This document shows, in pieces, positions 8,268 to 18,941 of a DNA stretch of 64,000 bases. The notes under the pieces were generated by a model, which saw nothing but the letters and a program-made list of their open reading frames with translations, did not search any database and was not told the origin of the DNA. Position numbers and translations under genes: made by a program. The stretch lies in contig NZ_CP088247.1 of assembly GCF_021117295.1 (NCBI RefSeq), positions 1,203,501-1,267,500 of the forward strand. Direction: 5' to 3'. How positions within the stretch are numbered: the stretch's first letter is position 1; every line of letters starts with the position of its first letter. Source of the DNA: Methylorubrum sp. B1-46 (GTDB lineage Bacteria > Pseudomonadota > Alphaproteobacteria > Rhizobiales > Beijerinckiaceae).

Positions 8268-9755
8268 ATGGTGAACCGTGTTTGGGGACGGCTGATCGGC
8301 TCGCTCACCGCCCTCGGCCTGATGGCCGGGGCGGCCTCGGCGGTGACGGCGCCGATCCTCGTCGTCGACGCCGATTCCGGCAAGGTGCTCTACAGCCAGG
8401 GCGCGACCGACCCCTGGTATCCGGCCTCGGTCACCAAGCTGATGACGGCCTACGTCGCCCTCGATATGGTGCGCCAGGGCAAGGTCTCCCTCGACACGCT
8501 GCTGACGATCTCACCGGCCGCCGCCGCCGAGCCGCCCTCGAAGATGGGCTTCAAGCCGGGCACGCAGATCACCCTCGACAACGCCCTCAAGATCATCATG
8601 GTCAAGTCGGCCAACGACGTGTCCTGGGCGATCGGCGAGGGTCTCGGCGGCTCCGTCGAGGGCTTTTCCGACATGATGAACGAGACCGCGCACCGGATCG
8701 GCATGCGCGAGAGCCGCTGGTACAACCCCAATGGCCTGCCCGAGCCGCGGCAATGGACCAGCGCCCGCGACATGGCGATCCTCGCCCGCGCGCTGATGCG
8801 CGACTTCCCCAACCAGCAGGCCCTGTTCTCGATCTCGGCGATCCAGTTCGGCAAGTCGGTGATGGCCAACCATAACGGCCTGCTCGGGCGTTATCCCGGC
8901 GCCGACGGCATGAAGACCGGCTTCATCTGCTCGGGCGGCTTCAATGTGGTGGCGACCGCGACCCGCGGCGGCCGGCGCATCATCGCCGTGGTGATGGGCC
9001 AGCCGAGCGCCCGCGAGCGCGACATCAAGGCCGCCGACCTGTTCGATTACGGCTTCGCCCAGACGGCGGGCTGGACCGCGCCGACGCTCGAATCGCTGCC
9101 GGCCTCCAGCGTCGCCACCCCGCCGGACATGCGCCCCTACATCTGCGACAAGCGCAAGCCGATGCCGGTGGACGAGGGGCCCGGCGCCCTGACCGCGAGC
9201 GGACCCGGCGCCGATAGCGCGGCGACCCGGCTCCTCGGCTCGGCCACGCCCGACGCGGCCAACCTCGCCTTCGCCGCACTCGGCAACGCCAATGTCCGCG
9301 GGCGCACCCTGCCACCGCGGGCGCCGCTGCAGCCGATCCCGGTCTGGATCGGCAGCAGCCCCACCGAGGGCGCGATGGCGCTCGCCCGCGAGGAGCAGGA
9401 GGCGCAAGCCGCCAAGCAGGCGGCCCGGCAGGCCGCGCTGGAAGCGGCCCAGCGCAAGCGCGCCGAGGCCAAGGCCGCCAAGGACGCGGCCAAGCAGGCG
9501 GCCTCCGAGAAGGCCGCCAAGGCCCGCGCCGCCGCGGTGACGGCGCCGAAGCCGGCCGTGAAGTCCGCCGGCAAGGACAAGGGGGTGCCGGCCGCGACCA
9601 GCGCCTACACCTCGGTCGAGGCCGCGCCGAAGGGGGCCGCGAAACCGGCCCACAAGCCCGCTGCGTCCGCTGCGAAAAAGCCGGAGGCGAAGAAACCCGA
9701 GGCGAAGCCTGCCGCCAAGAAGGCGGACAAGAAAGCGAAGAACGACGAGTCTTAA
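8268..9755 (+). CDS. D-alanyl-D-alanine carboxypeptidase (PBP5/6-like, peptidase S11) with Lys/Ala-rich tail
   Basis: It trims the terminal D-Ala from peptidoglycan pentapeptides in the periplasm. The 495-residue protein has a signal peptide ending at GAASA (residue 25). The serine penicillin-binding triad follows: SVTK (54-57, nucleophile S54), SAN (114-116) and KTG (216-218). The domain ends around residue 280. A proline/alanine linker leads into a C-terminal third made of Ala, Lys and Gln/Glu, which is long and low-complexity and may bind the wall or membrane. ATG 8268 was chosen over upstream starts because it places the signal peptide first. Confidence 0.9.
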   Translation: MVNRVWGRLIGSLTALGLMAGAASAVTAPILVVDADSGKVLYSQGATDPWYPASVTKLMTAYVALDMVRQGKVSLDTLLTISPAAAAEPPSKMGFKPGTQITLDNALKIIMVKSANDVSWAIGEGLGGSVEGFSDMMNETAHRIGMRESRWYNPNGLPEPRQWTSARDMAILARALMRDFPNQQALFSISAIQFGKSVMANHNGLLGRYPGADGMKTGFICSGGFNVVATATRGGRRIIAVVMGQPSARERDIKAADLFDYGFAQTAGWTAPTLESLPASSVATPPDMRPYICDKRKPMPVDEGPGALTASGPGADSAATRLLGSATPDAANLAFAALGNANVRGRTLPPRAPLQPIPVWIGSSPTEGAMALAREEQEAQAAKQAARQAALEAAQRKRAEAKAAKDAAKQAASEKAAKARAAAVTAPKPAVKSAGKDKGVPAATSAYTSVEAAPKGAAKPAHKPAASAAKKPEAKKPEAKPAAKKADKKAKNDES

Positions 9756-9816
9756 AGGGTTTCCGCGGGCGTCCGGCGCGATCATATCGGGGCCGAGACA
9801 CAGACTGCGACCCCAC

Positions 9817-10926
9817 ATGCCTCACGTCGAACAACCCGGCCGCCCCGAGCCGATCCCGCTCACCGTGCTCACGGGCTTCCTCGGCGCGGGCAAGACCACC
9901 CTGCTGAACCGCCTGCTCGGCGATCCGGCGCTCGCGGACACCGTGGTGATCGTCAACGAGTTCGGCGAGGTCGGGCTCGACCACCTGCTGATCGAGACGG
10001 TGGACGAGGGGATGATCCTGCTCGGCGCGGGATGCCTGTGCTGCACCGTGCGCGGCGATCTGATCTCGACCCTCGAAGACCTGCTGCGCCGCCGGGACAA
10101 CGGTCGCATCAACCCGTTCCGCCGGGTCGTGATCGAGACCACGGGGCTGGCCGACCCGGCGCCGATCCTCCACGCGCTGATCTACCACCCCTATCTCGCG
10201 ATCCGCTTCCAGCTGCAGGGGGTGGTGACTGTCGTCGATGCGGTCAACGGCGCCGGCACCCTCGACGCGCATCCCGAGGCCCTGCGGCAGGCGGCAGTGG
10301 CCGACCACCTCGTGGTGACCAAGGCCGACCTGCCCGGCGCCGAGCCGGAGGCGCTCACCCGACGGCTCGCCGCGCTCAATCCCGGCGCGCGGATCCACGG
10401 TCCCGACGTGCCGGCCGAACGCCTGCTCGGCGGGCTGTTCGGCCTCGACGGAAAACAGGACGACGTGCGCGCCTGGCTCGGCGCGGAAGACCAAGCGCAC
10501 GGCCATCACCATGGGCACGACCACGGCCATCATCATCATCACGATGTGAACCGGCACGACGCGGCGATCCGCGCCTTCCATCTCACCAGCGAGGCGCCGG
10601 TGCCGCGCCCGGCCTTCGAGATGTTCCTGGATCTCCTGCGCTCGGCGCACGGACCCAAGCTCCTGCGCCTCAAGGGCCTCGTCGCGCTCGCCGACGATCC
10701 CGAGCGACCGGTCGTGGTGCACGGCGTGCAGCACGTCGTCCACGCACCGGTGACGCTGCCCGCTTGGCCCGATGCGGACCACCGCTCGCGGCTGGTGCTG
10801 ATCGTGCGCGACCTCGACCCAGCCTTCGTCCGCCGGATCTGGGACGCTTTTTTGGGCAAGCCGGCCGTGGACACCCCGGACCGCGCGGCGCTGACGGAGA
10901 ATCCGTTGGCGATTCCAGGCGGGTAG
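9817..10926 (+). CDS. CobW/COG0523 family GTPase with His-rich loop
   Basis: COG0523 GTPases deliver metals such as zinc or cobalt to target enzymes. The 369-residue protein has the Walker A motif GFLGAGKTT (20-28), the metal-binding CLCC (73-76), a Walker B-type ETTG, and TKAD (168-171) for guanine recognition. A run of histidines and aspartates at residues 228-243 would bind zinc or nickel. The CobW C-terminal domain follows. The metal and client are unknown; no cobalamin genes are nearby, so a zinc role is more likely than cobalamin synthesis. Confidence 0.9.
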   Translation: MPHVEQPGRPEPIPLTVLTGFLGAGKTTLLNRLLGDPALADTVVIVNEFGEVGLDHLLIETVDEGMILLGAGCLCCTVRGDLISTLEDLLRRRDNGRINPFRRVVIETTGLADPAPILHALIYHPYLAIRFQLQGVVTVVDAVNGAGTLDAHPEALRQAAVADHLVVTKADLPGAEPEALTRRLAALNPGARIHGPDVPAERLLGGLFGLDGKQDDVRAWLGAEDQAHGHHHGHDHGHHHHHDVNRHDAAIRAFHLTSEAPVPRPAFEMFLDLLRSAHGPKLLRLKGLVALADDPERPVVVHGVQHVVHAPVTLPAWPDADHRSRLVLIVRDLDPAFVRRIWDAFLGKPAVDTPDRAALTENPLAIPGG

Positions 10927-10985
10927 GAGGCGTTCGCGCAGGCGAGAAGGCTGTCACGAAGTGGCAGCCTCTTCCGGCTCTCGTT

Positions 10986-11074
10986 GCGCCCTGGATTGCT
11001 TCGGCTCCGCCTCGCAATGACGGCGAAGTCGATTCACATCGTCATTGCGAGCGAAGCGAAGCAATCCAGGGCGC
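10986..11074. repeat. 89-bp palindromic element (CGTCATTGCGAGCGAAGCGA type)
   Basis: Two arms of about 35 bp (GCGCCCTGGATTGCTTCG... from 10986 to 11022 and its near reverse complement from 11040 to 11074) flank an 18-bp centre. The right arm contains CGTCATTGCGAGCGAAGCGA, a sequence I associate with dispersed palindromes in many alphaproteobacteria. It lies between the CobW gene and a GIY-YIG nuclease gene, whose start codon is 62 bp away. Confidence 0.85.
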
Positions 11075-11135
11075 GACATCCACAGATTGTATCGCTCCAC
11101 CAAAACGGGAACGGACTGGCCCCGAGGCGCGATCG

Positions 11136-11423
11136 ATGCGGCACCCTGTCGTCTACATCATGGCGAGTGCTCGCAACGGGACGCTCTATACCGGCGTCAC
11201 TTCGAACCTTCCGCGCCGTGCCTACGAACATCGAGCCAAGCTGATGGAAGGCTTCACAGCCCGCTACGGCTGCAAGCTTTTGGTCTGGTACGAGCCGCAC
11301 GAAACGACGATCGAGGCCATTTCCCGCGAGAAGCAGATCAAGGCCGGTTCACGAAGCAGGAAGCTGGCCCTGATCGAGCGACTCAATCCCGATTGGCGCG
11401 ACCTTTATCCCGATCTCGCCTGA
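11136..11423 (+). CDS. GIY-YIG nuclease domain protein (UPF0213-like)
   Basis: A 95-residue single-domain protein. It shows the VYI...YTG core of the GIY-YIG fold near residues 6-20, an arginine in SNLPRRAYEHR, a central glycine-lysine helix, and the catalytic glutamate in EAISREKQIKAG near residue 68. Such proteins cut one DNA strand with a single metal ion. The reading frame was set by these motifs; ATG 11136 begins just before VVYIMAS. It is directly beside an 89-bp palindromic element, which may be functionally linked. Confidence 0.88.
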   Translation: MRHPVVYIMASARNGTLYTGVTSNLPRRAYEHRAKLMEGFTARYGCKLLVWYEPHETTIEAISREKQIKAGSRSRKLALIERLNPDWRDLYPDLA

Positions 11424-11500
11424 TATCCTGCGCGCGTCGGGCCATTGTTGCGCCCCGGGTCGTTTGCACCGGACCTCGCGATGCCGGGCGAGATGAAAGA

Positions 11501-11824
11501 CTACTCGTCCTCGCCGAACCGGCCGGCGAGCAGCGCCTCGATCGCGTCGAGGGCCGGCGCGGCGTCGTCGCCCACGGCGACCACGGCGATGGTGGTGCCC
11601 TTGGCCGCGCCCAGCGTCAGCAGGCCCATGATCGAGCGCCCGCCGACGGTCTCGCCGCCGCGGGTCACGGTCACGCAAGCGGTGAAGCGCTCCACCGTCT
11701 GCACGAACTTGGCCGAGGCGCGGGCGTGCAGGCCGCGGCGGTTGATGATCGGCAGGATCCGGACGAGACCGCCCTCGGGCACCTCCGGCTGCGGCTCGAC
11801 CTCGCCGTCCACGCTCTCGCTCAT
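11501..11824 (-). CDS. Phosphocarrier HPr of the regulatory PTS
   Basis: HPr passes phosphate from enzyme I to EIIA. The 107-residue protein has the active-site pattern RRGLHARASAKF (H33) and a serine site GRSIMGLL (S64) that HPr kinase could phosphorylate. An acidic extension of about 18 residues precedes the domain. It is last in a leftward chvI-chvG-hprK-EIIA-HPr run, an arrangement typical of Rhizobiales PTS-Ntr. No enzyme I-Ntr lies in the window. The start is ATG 11824; GTG 11836 is possible. Confidence 0.93.
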   Translation of the reverse strand: MSESVDGEVEPQPEVPEGGLVRILPIINRRGLHARASAKFVQTVERFTACVTVTRGGETVGGRSIMGLLTLGAAKGTTIAVVAVGDDAAPALDAIEALLAGRFGEDE

Positions 11825-11971
11825 CGTCTCCGGCACTCCCTCCCCCGCCGCTTCTATACGGATCGCGGCACGCCGAGGCGCGCCGTTCCGGATGCGGGAC
11901 GACGTGGTTAAGCCGGGAGCTGGGCGAAGGAAAGGCCGCGCGGTGGTGAGATCGGGCGACTTGCCCGCAAA

Positions 11972-12373
11972 CTACTTGCCCGCAAGAACCCGCGAGGCGA
12001 CGTTGATGTATTTGCGGCCCGCCTCCTGCGCATGGAGCACGGCGTCGCCGAGGCTCTCGGCCTCACGCACGCTGGCGAGCTTGATCAGCATCGGCAGGTT
12101 GATTCCGGCGACCACCTCGACTTGGCCGCCGTTCATACATGACAGGGCGAGGTTCGACGGCGTGCCGCCGAACATGTCGGTGAGAACCACGACGCCCTGA
12201 CCGGAGTTGACCCGGCCGACGGCGGACATGATGTCGCCGCGGCGCAGCTCCATATCGTCCTCCGGGCCGATCGTGATCGTCTCGACCTGCTTCTGAGGGC
12301 CGACGACATGCTCCAGGGCGGCCTTGAACTCGGTCGCCAACAGCCCGTGGGTGACGAGCACCATTCCAATCAT
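11972..12373 (-). CDS. PTS EIIA component, mannose family (regulatory)
   Basis: The 133-residue protein matches the mannose-family EIIA. H9 in LVTHGLLA is the phosphorylation site, and FGGTPSN is the conserved loop around residue 70. No cognate EIIB or EIIC is nearby, so it is likely a phosphate-state sensor rather than a transporter part, as in alphaproteobacterial PTS-Ntr. It sits between hprK and the HPr gene on the same strand. ATG 12373 places the active histidine at the usual residue. Confidence 0.93.
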   Translation of the reverse strand: MIGMVLVTHGLLATEFKAALEHVVGPQKQVETITIGPEDDMELRRGDIMSAVGRVNSGQGVVVLTDMFGGTPSNLALSCMNGGQVEVVAGINLPMLIKLASVREAESLGDAVLHAQEAGRKYINVASRVLAGK

Positions 12374-12498
12374 CGAAGCGTGTTCCAACGCCCTGTGAGC
12401 GGAGACGCCATCTTGTGCAGCGCAAAGTGAAGCGCAAGCGGGTCGCGTCGTTTTGCGCGACACAACAGCCTCACCATGACATGGCCGCGGCAACCGCG

Positions 12499-13014
12499 CT
12501 ACACATCGCGGGCGCCGCCGGGCACGAGAGCGGCGGGGTGCGTCCGCATTGCCACGCCGGCGCCAAGCGCCTCGCGAATCAGGTATTCGCGGGGATGACG
12601 CGGTTCAAGGGTGAGGCGCGGCACTGCGACGCCGAGGAGCCGGGCGGTGTCGGCGGCCTCCGGTAGGCGCTCGACCGCCGCGACGAGATCGACCACGAGC
12701 CGCACCACCGCGGCCGGCGCATGGGTTACGAGGCGGCGCGGGCCGAGGCCGCGGATCTCGATCAGACCGGCGAGCGCCGGGTGGGGCCGGGCGACGAGGC
12801 GGCCGTGATGGGCCTCTAGCTGGACGCGGTCGTCGCCGACGAGACGCGCGTGGCGGCCTTCGAGGAAGAAGCGGTCGAGAAGCGCGAGGCAGAGCGCGGA
12901 CTTGCCGGCCCCCGACGGCCCTCGGATCAGCACGCCGGCCTCGTCGAGGAGCACGCAGCTCGCATGCACCGTCTCTCGTGGCCGCTCTTCCCCTGCGGCA
13001 CCCTCCCCGCTCAT
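12499..13014 (-). CDS. hprK: HPr kinase/phosphorylase, short alphaproteobacterial form
   Basis: HprK phosphorylates HPr on serine and can reverse it. The 171-residue protein has only the catalytic domain: Walker A GPSGAGKS (32-39), the family helix signature IEIRGLGPR, and a C-terminal segment. The N-terminal domain of the Gram-positive enzyme is absent, as expected in alphaproteobacteria. ATGA overlaps the chvG stop, so the two are translated together. The HPr downstream retains the matching serine. Confidence 0.92.
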   Translation of the reverse strand: MSGEGAAGEERPRETVHASCVLLDEAGVLIRGPSGAGKSALCLALLDRFFLEGRHARLVGDDRVQLEAHHGRLVARPHPALAGLIEIRGLGPRRLVTHAPAAVVRLVVDLVAAVERLPEAADTARLLGVAVPRLTLEPRHPREYLIREALGAGVAMRTHPAALVPGGARDV

Positions 13015-14861
13015 GCGGCGAGGTCGTCCTCGCCGTAGCGGTCGGCCCGGGGGGCCACGGGCAGGCGCACGATGAAGCGGGCGCCACGCACGGTCGGATG
13101 CCCCTCCTCGTCGGCCGGGCCCGGGCGGTTCTCGGCCCGGATCGAGCCGTGATGCGCCTGGATGATCTGCCGCGAGATCGACAGCCCGAGCCCTGAATTC
13201 TGGCCGAAGCCCTGTTCCGGCCGATCGGTGTAGAAGCGCTCGAAGATCCGCTCCAGGGCGTGCTCGGGAATGCCCGGCCCCTCGTCCTCGACCACGAACT
13301 CGACCTCGTTCTTCAGGCGGCGCAGGGCCACCCGCACCTTGGCGCCGGGCGGCGAGAACGAGCGCGCGTTGTCGAGCAGGTTGTTGACGACCTGCCCGAG
13401 CCGGCTGTCGTGGCCGATGATGCGGAATGGGTCCTCGATCTCGGCACCGGGGCGCTCGATGTCGAACTGGATCAGCGCCGCGTTCCCGCGCCGCCGCTCG
13501 TTGGCGACCGAGGTCACCGTGGTGAGAAGCTTGCCGAGATCGACCCGGCGCGCCTCGGCCCGGGCGAGTTCCGCATCGAGGCGGGAGGCGTCGGAGATGT
13601 CCGAGATCAGGCGGTCGAGGCGCTTCACGTCGTGTTGGATGATTTGCATCAGCCGGCTGCGCGATTCGTCGGTCTTGGCCAGCGGCAGGGTCTCGACGGC
13701 GCTGCGCAGGGAGGTGAGCGGATTCTTCAGCTCGTGGCTGACATCGGCGGCAAAACTCTCGATGGCGTCGAGGCGCCGGTAGAGCGCCTGGGTCATGTCG
13801 CGCAGCGCGCCCGAGAGATGGCCGATCTCGTCGGTGCGATTGGTGAAGTCGGGGATCTCCTGGCGCGACTTGATGCCCCGCCGCACCCGCTCGGCGGCGT
13901 CCGCCAGGCGGCGCACCGGCCCGGCGATGGCGCCGGCGAGCAGGATCGACAGAACCAGCATCACGGCCGCGGCGACGAGGAACACCTGGAGCAGGCCGAA
14001 GCGCTCGGAGGCGATCACCCGGTCGATGTCGCCCCCTTGCGTCGAGACCATCAGCACGCCGCGCACCGAGCCCGCCCGCTGGATTGGCACCGCCACCGAG
14101 ACGATGGTCTCGCCGCGCTCGTTGCGCCGGGAGATCGTGCCGCGCGAGCCCTTCAGCGCCGCCTGGACCTCGCGGAAGGCGCGCCCGTCCTGCGGTCCCG
14201 CCTCCTCCTGGGCCGAGCGCTCGCTGACGACGAGCCCGAGGATGCGGTTGCCGATGAAGTCCCAGATCCGCTCCAGCACGTTGGGCTTGGGCGGCTTCAC
14301 AGCCGTGTCGCTGCGGGCAATGTCGCCGCGGGCGTAGAGCGAGCGGGTGTCGAACAGCAGGCTGCCCTCGCGGTCGTAGACCCGGGCGCGGTTGCCGGTC
14401 GGCGTCACGAGGCGGCGCAGCAGGGGGGCGACCTTCTCGGGGTTGAGCGAGAAGGCGAGCGAGGCGGGGTCATCCTCGAAGTCGCGACCCTCGCCGGCCT
14501 GCTGCTGCAAGAGCTTGTCGGGATCGACCCGGATCGCGTCGGTATCGACCGAGGCCTGGGCGGCGATGGCGCCGGCGATGATGTCGCCCTGGATCAGCAG
14601 GCTCTGCACGCGGGCCTGGATCAGCCCCTGGCGGAACTGGTTCAGGTAGAGGAAGCCGAACAGCAGAACGATCAGCCCGACGAGGTTGAGCACCACGATG
14701 CGGCGCGTCAGGCTCGACGAGGCGCGCTGGCCGACCGCGTTCCAGAGGTCGCGCGGCCAGGTCAGGGGCGGGCGGGTGAGGGAGCCGAGGACCCGCGCGA
14801 GGACGCCGCGGCGGGCGTGGGCCTCATCGGAATCGGGCTGGCGGGACAGGGGGGCGAGCAT
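13011..14861 (-). CDS. chvG: ChvG-type sensor histidine kinase
   Basis: ChvG senses acid or envelope stress and phosphorylates ChvI. The 616-residue protein has a cytoplasmic N-terminus, a membrane helix near 54-74, a large periplasmic sensor region, a second helix near 290-310, and HAMP. The phosphoacceptor motif is SHELKNPLT (His near 377); the N box NNLLDNA and G boxes EDEGPGIPE and GLGLSI follow. The stop overlaps hprK. The coupling of ChvG-ChvI with HprK and PTS genes is a known Rhizobiales layout. Confidence 0.95.
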   Translation of the reverse strand: MLAPLSRQPDSDEAHARRGVLARVLGSLTRPPLTWPRDLWNAVGQRASSSLTRRIVVLNLVGLIVLLFGFLYLNQFRQGLIQARVQSLLIQGDIIAGAIAAQASVDTDAIRVDPDKLLQQQAGEGRDFEDDPASLAFSLNPEKVAPLLRRLVTPTGNRARVYDREGSLLFDTRSLYARGDIARSDTAVKPPKPNVLERIWDFIGNRILGLVVSERSAQEEAGPQDGRAFREVQAALKGSRGTISRRNERGETIVSVAVPIQRAGSVRGVLMVSTQGGDIDRVIASERFGLLQVFLVAAAVMLVLSILLAGAIAGPVRRLADAAERVRRGIKSRQEIPDFTNRTDEIGHLSGALRDMTQALYRRLDAIESFAADVSHELKNPLTSLRSAVETLPLAKTDESRSRLMQIIQHDVKRLDRLISDISDASRLDAELARAEARRVDLGKLLTTVTSVANERRRGNAALIQFDIERPGAEIEDPFRIIGHDSRLGQVVNNLLDNARSFSPPGAKVRVALRRLKNEVEFVVEDEGPGIPEHALERIFERFYTDRPEQGFGQNSGLGLSISRQIIQAHHGSIRAENRPGPADEEGHPTVRGARFIVRLPVAPRADRYGEDDLAA

Positions 14862-14889
14862 CGACGGACGGAACCGCGGGAAAATCGCC

Positions 14890-15606
14890 TCAGCCCTCCT
14901 TGAACCGGTAGCCGACGCCGTAGAGCGTCTCGATCATGTCGAAGCTCTGATCGGTCACCTTGAACTTCTTGCGCAGCCGCTTGATGTGGCTGTCGATGGT
15001 GCGGTCGTCGACATAGACCTGATCGTCGTAGGCCGCGTCCATCAGGGCGTTGCGGCTCTTCACGACGCCGGGGCGTTGCGCCAGCGCTTGGAGGATCAGG
15101 AATTCGGTGACGGTGAGCGTCACCGGCTCGCCCTTCCAGGTGCAGGTGTGGCGCTCGGGGTCCATCATCAGTTGCCCGCGCTCGAGCGAGCGGGCGGCGG
15201 CATCCGCCTCGCTGCGAGCGGCCCCGCCGGGGGCGGCGTCCTTCGGAGCGAAGCGGCGCAGCACCGCCTTGACCCGCTCGACCAGCAAGCGCTGCGAGAA
15301 CGGCTTATGGATGAAGTCGTCCGCACCCATCTTGAGCCCGAACAGCTCGTCGATCTCCTCGTCCTTCGAGGTGAGAAAGATCACGGGAAGGTCCGATTTC
15401 TGCCGCAGGCGTCTGAGAAGCTCCATTCCGTCCATGCGCGGCATCTTGATGTCGAAGATGGCGAGATCGGGCGGGGAGTGACGCAAACCGTCCAGCGCCG
15501 AGGCGCCGTCGGTGTAGGTCTGGATGCGGTAACCCTCGGTCTCCAGCGCGATCGAGACGGAGGTCAGGATGTTGCGGTCGTCGTCGACGAGGGCGATCGT
15601 GGGCAT
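14890..15606 (-). CDS. chvI: ChvI-type response regulator (OmpR family)
   Basis: The 238-residue protein has a receiver domain with VDDD near residue 7, phosphoacceptor D52 in [11 protein letters not shown], and the conserved lysine in FIHKPF. The C-terminal winged helix ([28 protein letters not shown]) binds DNA. It is the first gene of the leftward operon, and chvG begins 28 bp downstream. ATG 15606 gives the family's normal [10 protein letters not shown] start. Confidence 0.95.
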   Translation of the reverse strand: MPTIALVDDDRNILTSVSIALETEGYRIQTYTDGASALDGLRHSPPDLAIFDIKMPRMDGMELLRRLRQKSDLPVIFLTSKDEEIDELFGLKMGADDFIHKPFSQRLLVERVKAVLRRFAPKDAAPGGAARSEADAAARSLERGQLMMDPERHTCTWKGEPVTLTVTEFLILQALAQRPGVVKSRNALMDAAYDDQVYVDDRTIDSHIKRLRKKFKVTDQSFDMIETLYGVGYRFKEG

Positions 15607-15910
15607 GCAGTTTCCCTGACTTGACGGCGCGCGCGCCGCCCCTGGCGCGTCGTTTTGCGGGCCCGCAACGGACGGGCAGTCCCCCGCAAATCGGGGACCG
15701 CCGACCGTGCGGAGGGTCTCGTCCTTTACGACCATCGTTCGAAAAAAGCGAGCGGCAGTCTAAGCTTGGCCGTATCGGGCGGCTCGGCTGAGGGTCCCCG
15801 AGACGAAAAATAGGGCGGACAACGCGCCGCGCCCGACGGTGCTGTCGGCTCTTCTGCGCGCGCCCCGCACCGCGCTATGCTGTCCCCGAAAATTTGGGAG
15901 AACAGTTTCC
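15607..15910. other. 304-bp divergent gap between chvI and the HugZ-like gene
   Basis: The gap holds both promoters. I see no reliable -35/-10 pair. A near-palindrome, CCCGAAAATTTGGG, lies just ahead of the HugZ-like start and partly overlaps its ribosome-binding site (TTGGGAG). Nothing else stands out. Confidence 0.4.
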
Positions 15911-16708
15911 ATGGCCAACGACGCGACGCCGCCGGCACAGGAACGGCGCGGACCGGCCGAACCCCTGCCCGCATCCGAGGCCCCCTTCGACGCGATCGGG
16001 CTTGCCCGGCACCTTTTGCGCAGCGTGCGCTCGGGGGCGCTCGCTACGATCGATGCGGCCGACGGTACGCCCTTCGCCTCCCTGGTCACCATCGCCACGG
16101 ACAGCGACGGCACGCCCCTGATGCTGCTCTCGCGGCTCTCGGCGCACACGCGCAACCTGGACAACGACCCGCGCGCCTCGCTGCTGTTCTCGGTCGGCGG
16201 CAAGGGCGATCCGCTGGCCCATCCCCGCCTGACCGTGACCGGCCGCGCCGCGCGCACGGACGAGCCGCGGATCCGCGAGCGCTTCCTGGCGCGCCACCCC
16301 AAGGCCAAGCTCTACGCCGACTTTCCCGATTTCGGCTTCTTCACCCTCGCGCCGAGCGCGGGTCACCTGAACGGCGGATTTGCCAAGGCGGCGACCCTGA
16401 CACCGCAGGAGCTGCTCCTCGACCTCACCGGCGCCGAGGCGGTGGTGGCGGGCGAGCGCGGCGCCGTCGAGCATATGAACGCGGACCACGCCGACGCGCT
16501 CGCCCTCTACGCTGCGGGGACCGGCGAGCCCGGCACCGGCTGGCGCCTCACCGGGCTCGACCCGGAGGGGCTCGACCTGATGGCCGGCGAGCGCACGGCG
16601 CGGGTGCCCTACCCCGAGCCGGTGCGCGACATGGGGAGCTTGCGAAAAGTCCTCGTGGCGATGGCCGCCGCGGCGCGGGCCGCGGACGCGCCTCGACCCA
16701 AGGCCTGA
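15911..16708 (+). CDS. HugZ-like pyridoxamine-phosphate-oxidase-fold protein
   Basis: The 265-residue protein has a split-barrel FMN- or heme-binding domain (SGALATIDAADGTPFASLV at 42-60, RLSAHTRNLDNDPRASLLF, and FGFFTLAPSAGHLNGGFAKA). The C-terminal part, with EHMNADHADALALYA, is the DUF2470/HugZ C-domain. Members include heme oxygenases and related flavoproteins, so iron release from heme is possible but unproven here. It is transcribed away from chvI. ATG 15911 is preceded by GGGAGAACAG. Confidence 0.85.
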   Translation: MANDATPPAQERRGPAEPLPASEAPFDAIGLARHLLRSVRSGALATIDAADGTPFASLVTIATDSDGTPLMLLSRLSAHTRNLDNDPRASLLFSVGGKGDPLAHPRLTVTGRAARTDEPRIRERFLARHPKAKLYADFPDFGFFTLAPSAGHLNGGFAKAATLTPQELLLDLTGAEAVVAGERGAVEHMNADHADALALYAAGTGEPGTGWRLTGLDPEGLDLMAGERTARVPYPEPVRDMGSLRKVLVAMAAAARAADAPRPKA

Positions 16709-16867
16709 AGAGGTCCAAGCGCCGATCTTCGCGAGGGCCGCACACCCCGCGGCTTCGCCCCGCCTTGGCGTGCGTGCCCGCCGCTGCTATGCCCGCCCCG
16801 GCCAATCCCGACAGACCTGCCGTGCGCCGCGCCAGCCCGCAACGGGTTCGCCGTGCCGGAGACCCTG

Positions 16868-18673
<1,806 letters not shown>

Positions 18674-18756
18674 GGCGAGGCTGGCGCCCCGGTTTCGCTC
18701 ACCGGTCCGTCACCGCGAAAGGGCGATACGAACGGCGCGCGAGAAAATTCCCGCCT

Positions 18757-18795
18757 CCGATTTCAAATCGGCGCCCTTATTTCATTTGAATGAAA
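18757..18795. promoter_or_regulatory. Two adjacent palindromes ahead of the RND efflux operon
   Basis: CCGATTT-C-AAATCGG (18757-18771) and TTTCATT-TG-AATGAAA (18780-18795) lie between lepA and the efflux genes in an AT-rich patch. The first could be the lepA terminator stem and the second an operator. Both are perfect inverted repeats. No regulator gene is adjacent, so the function is a guess. Confidence 0.35.
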
Positions 18796-18941
18796 CGGGT
18801 CCCGTCATACCCCCGTCAAGCCGCCACGGTAACGGCGCAATTCGGGAGCTTCGGTTGCGCGCAAGCGATAGCCGAATCAACCGGCACGCAGCGCGCCCGT
18901 CGTAACATTGCGGCGCTGGGTCGAAGCGGGACGAGACAACG

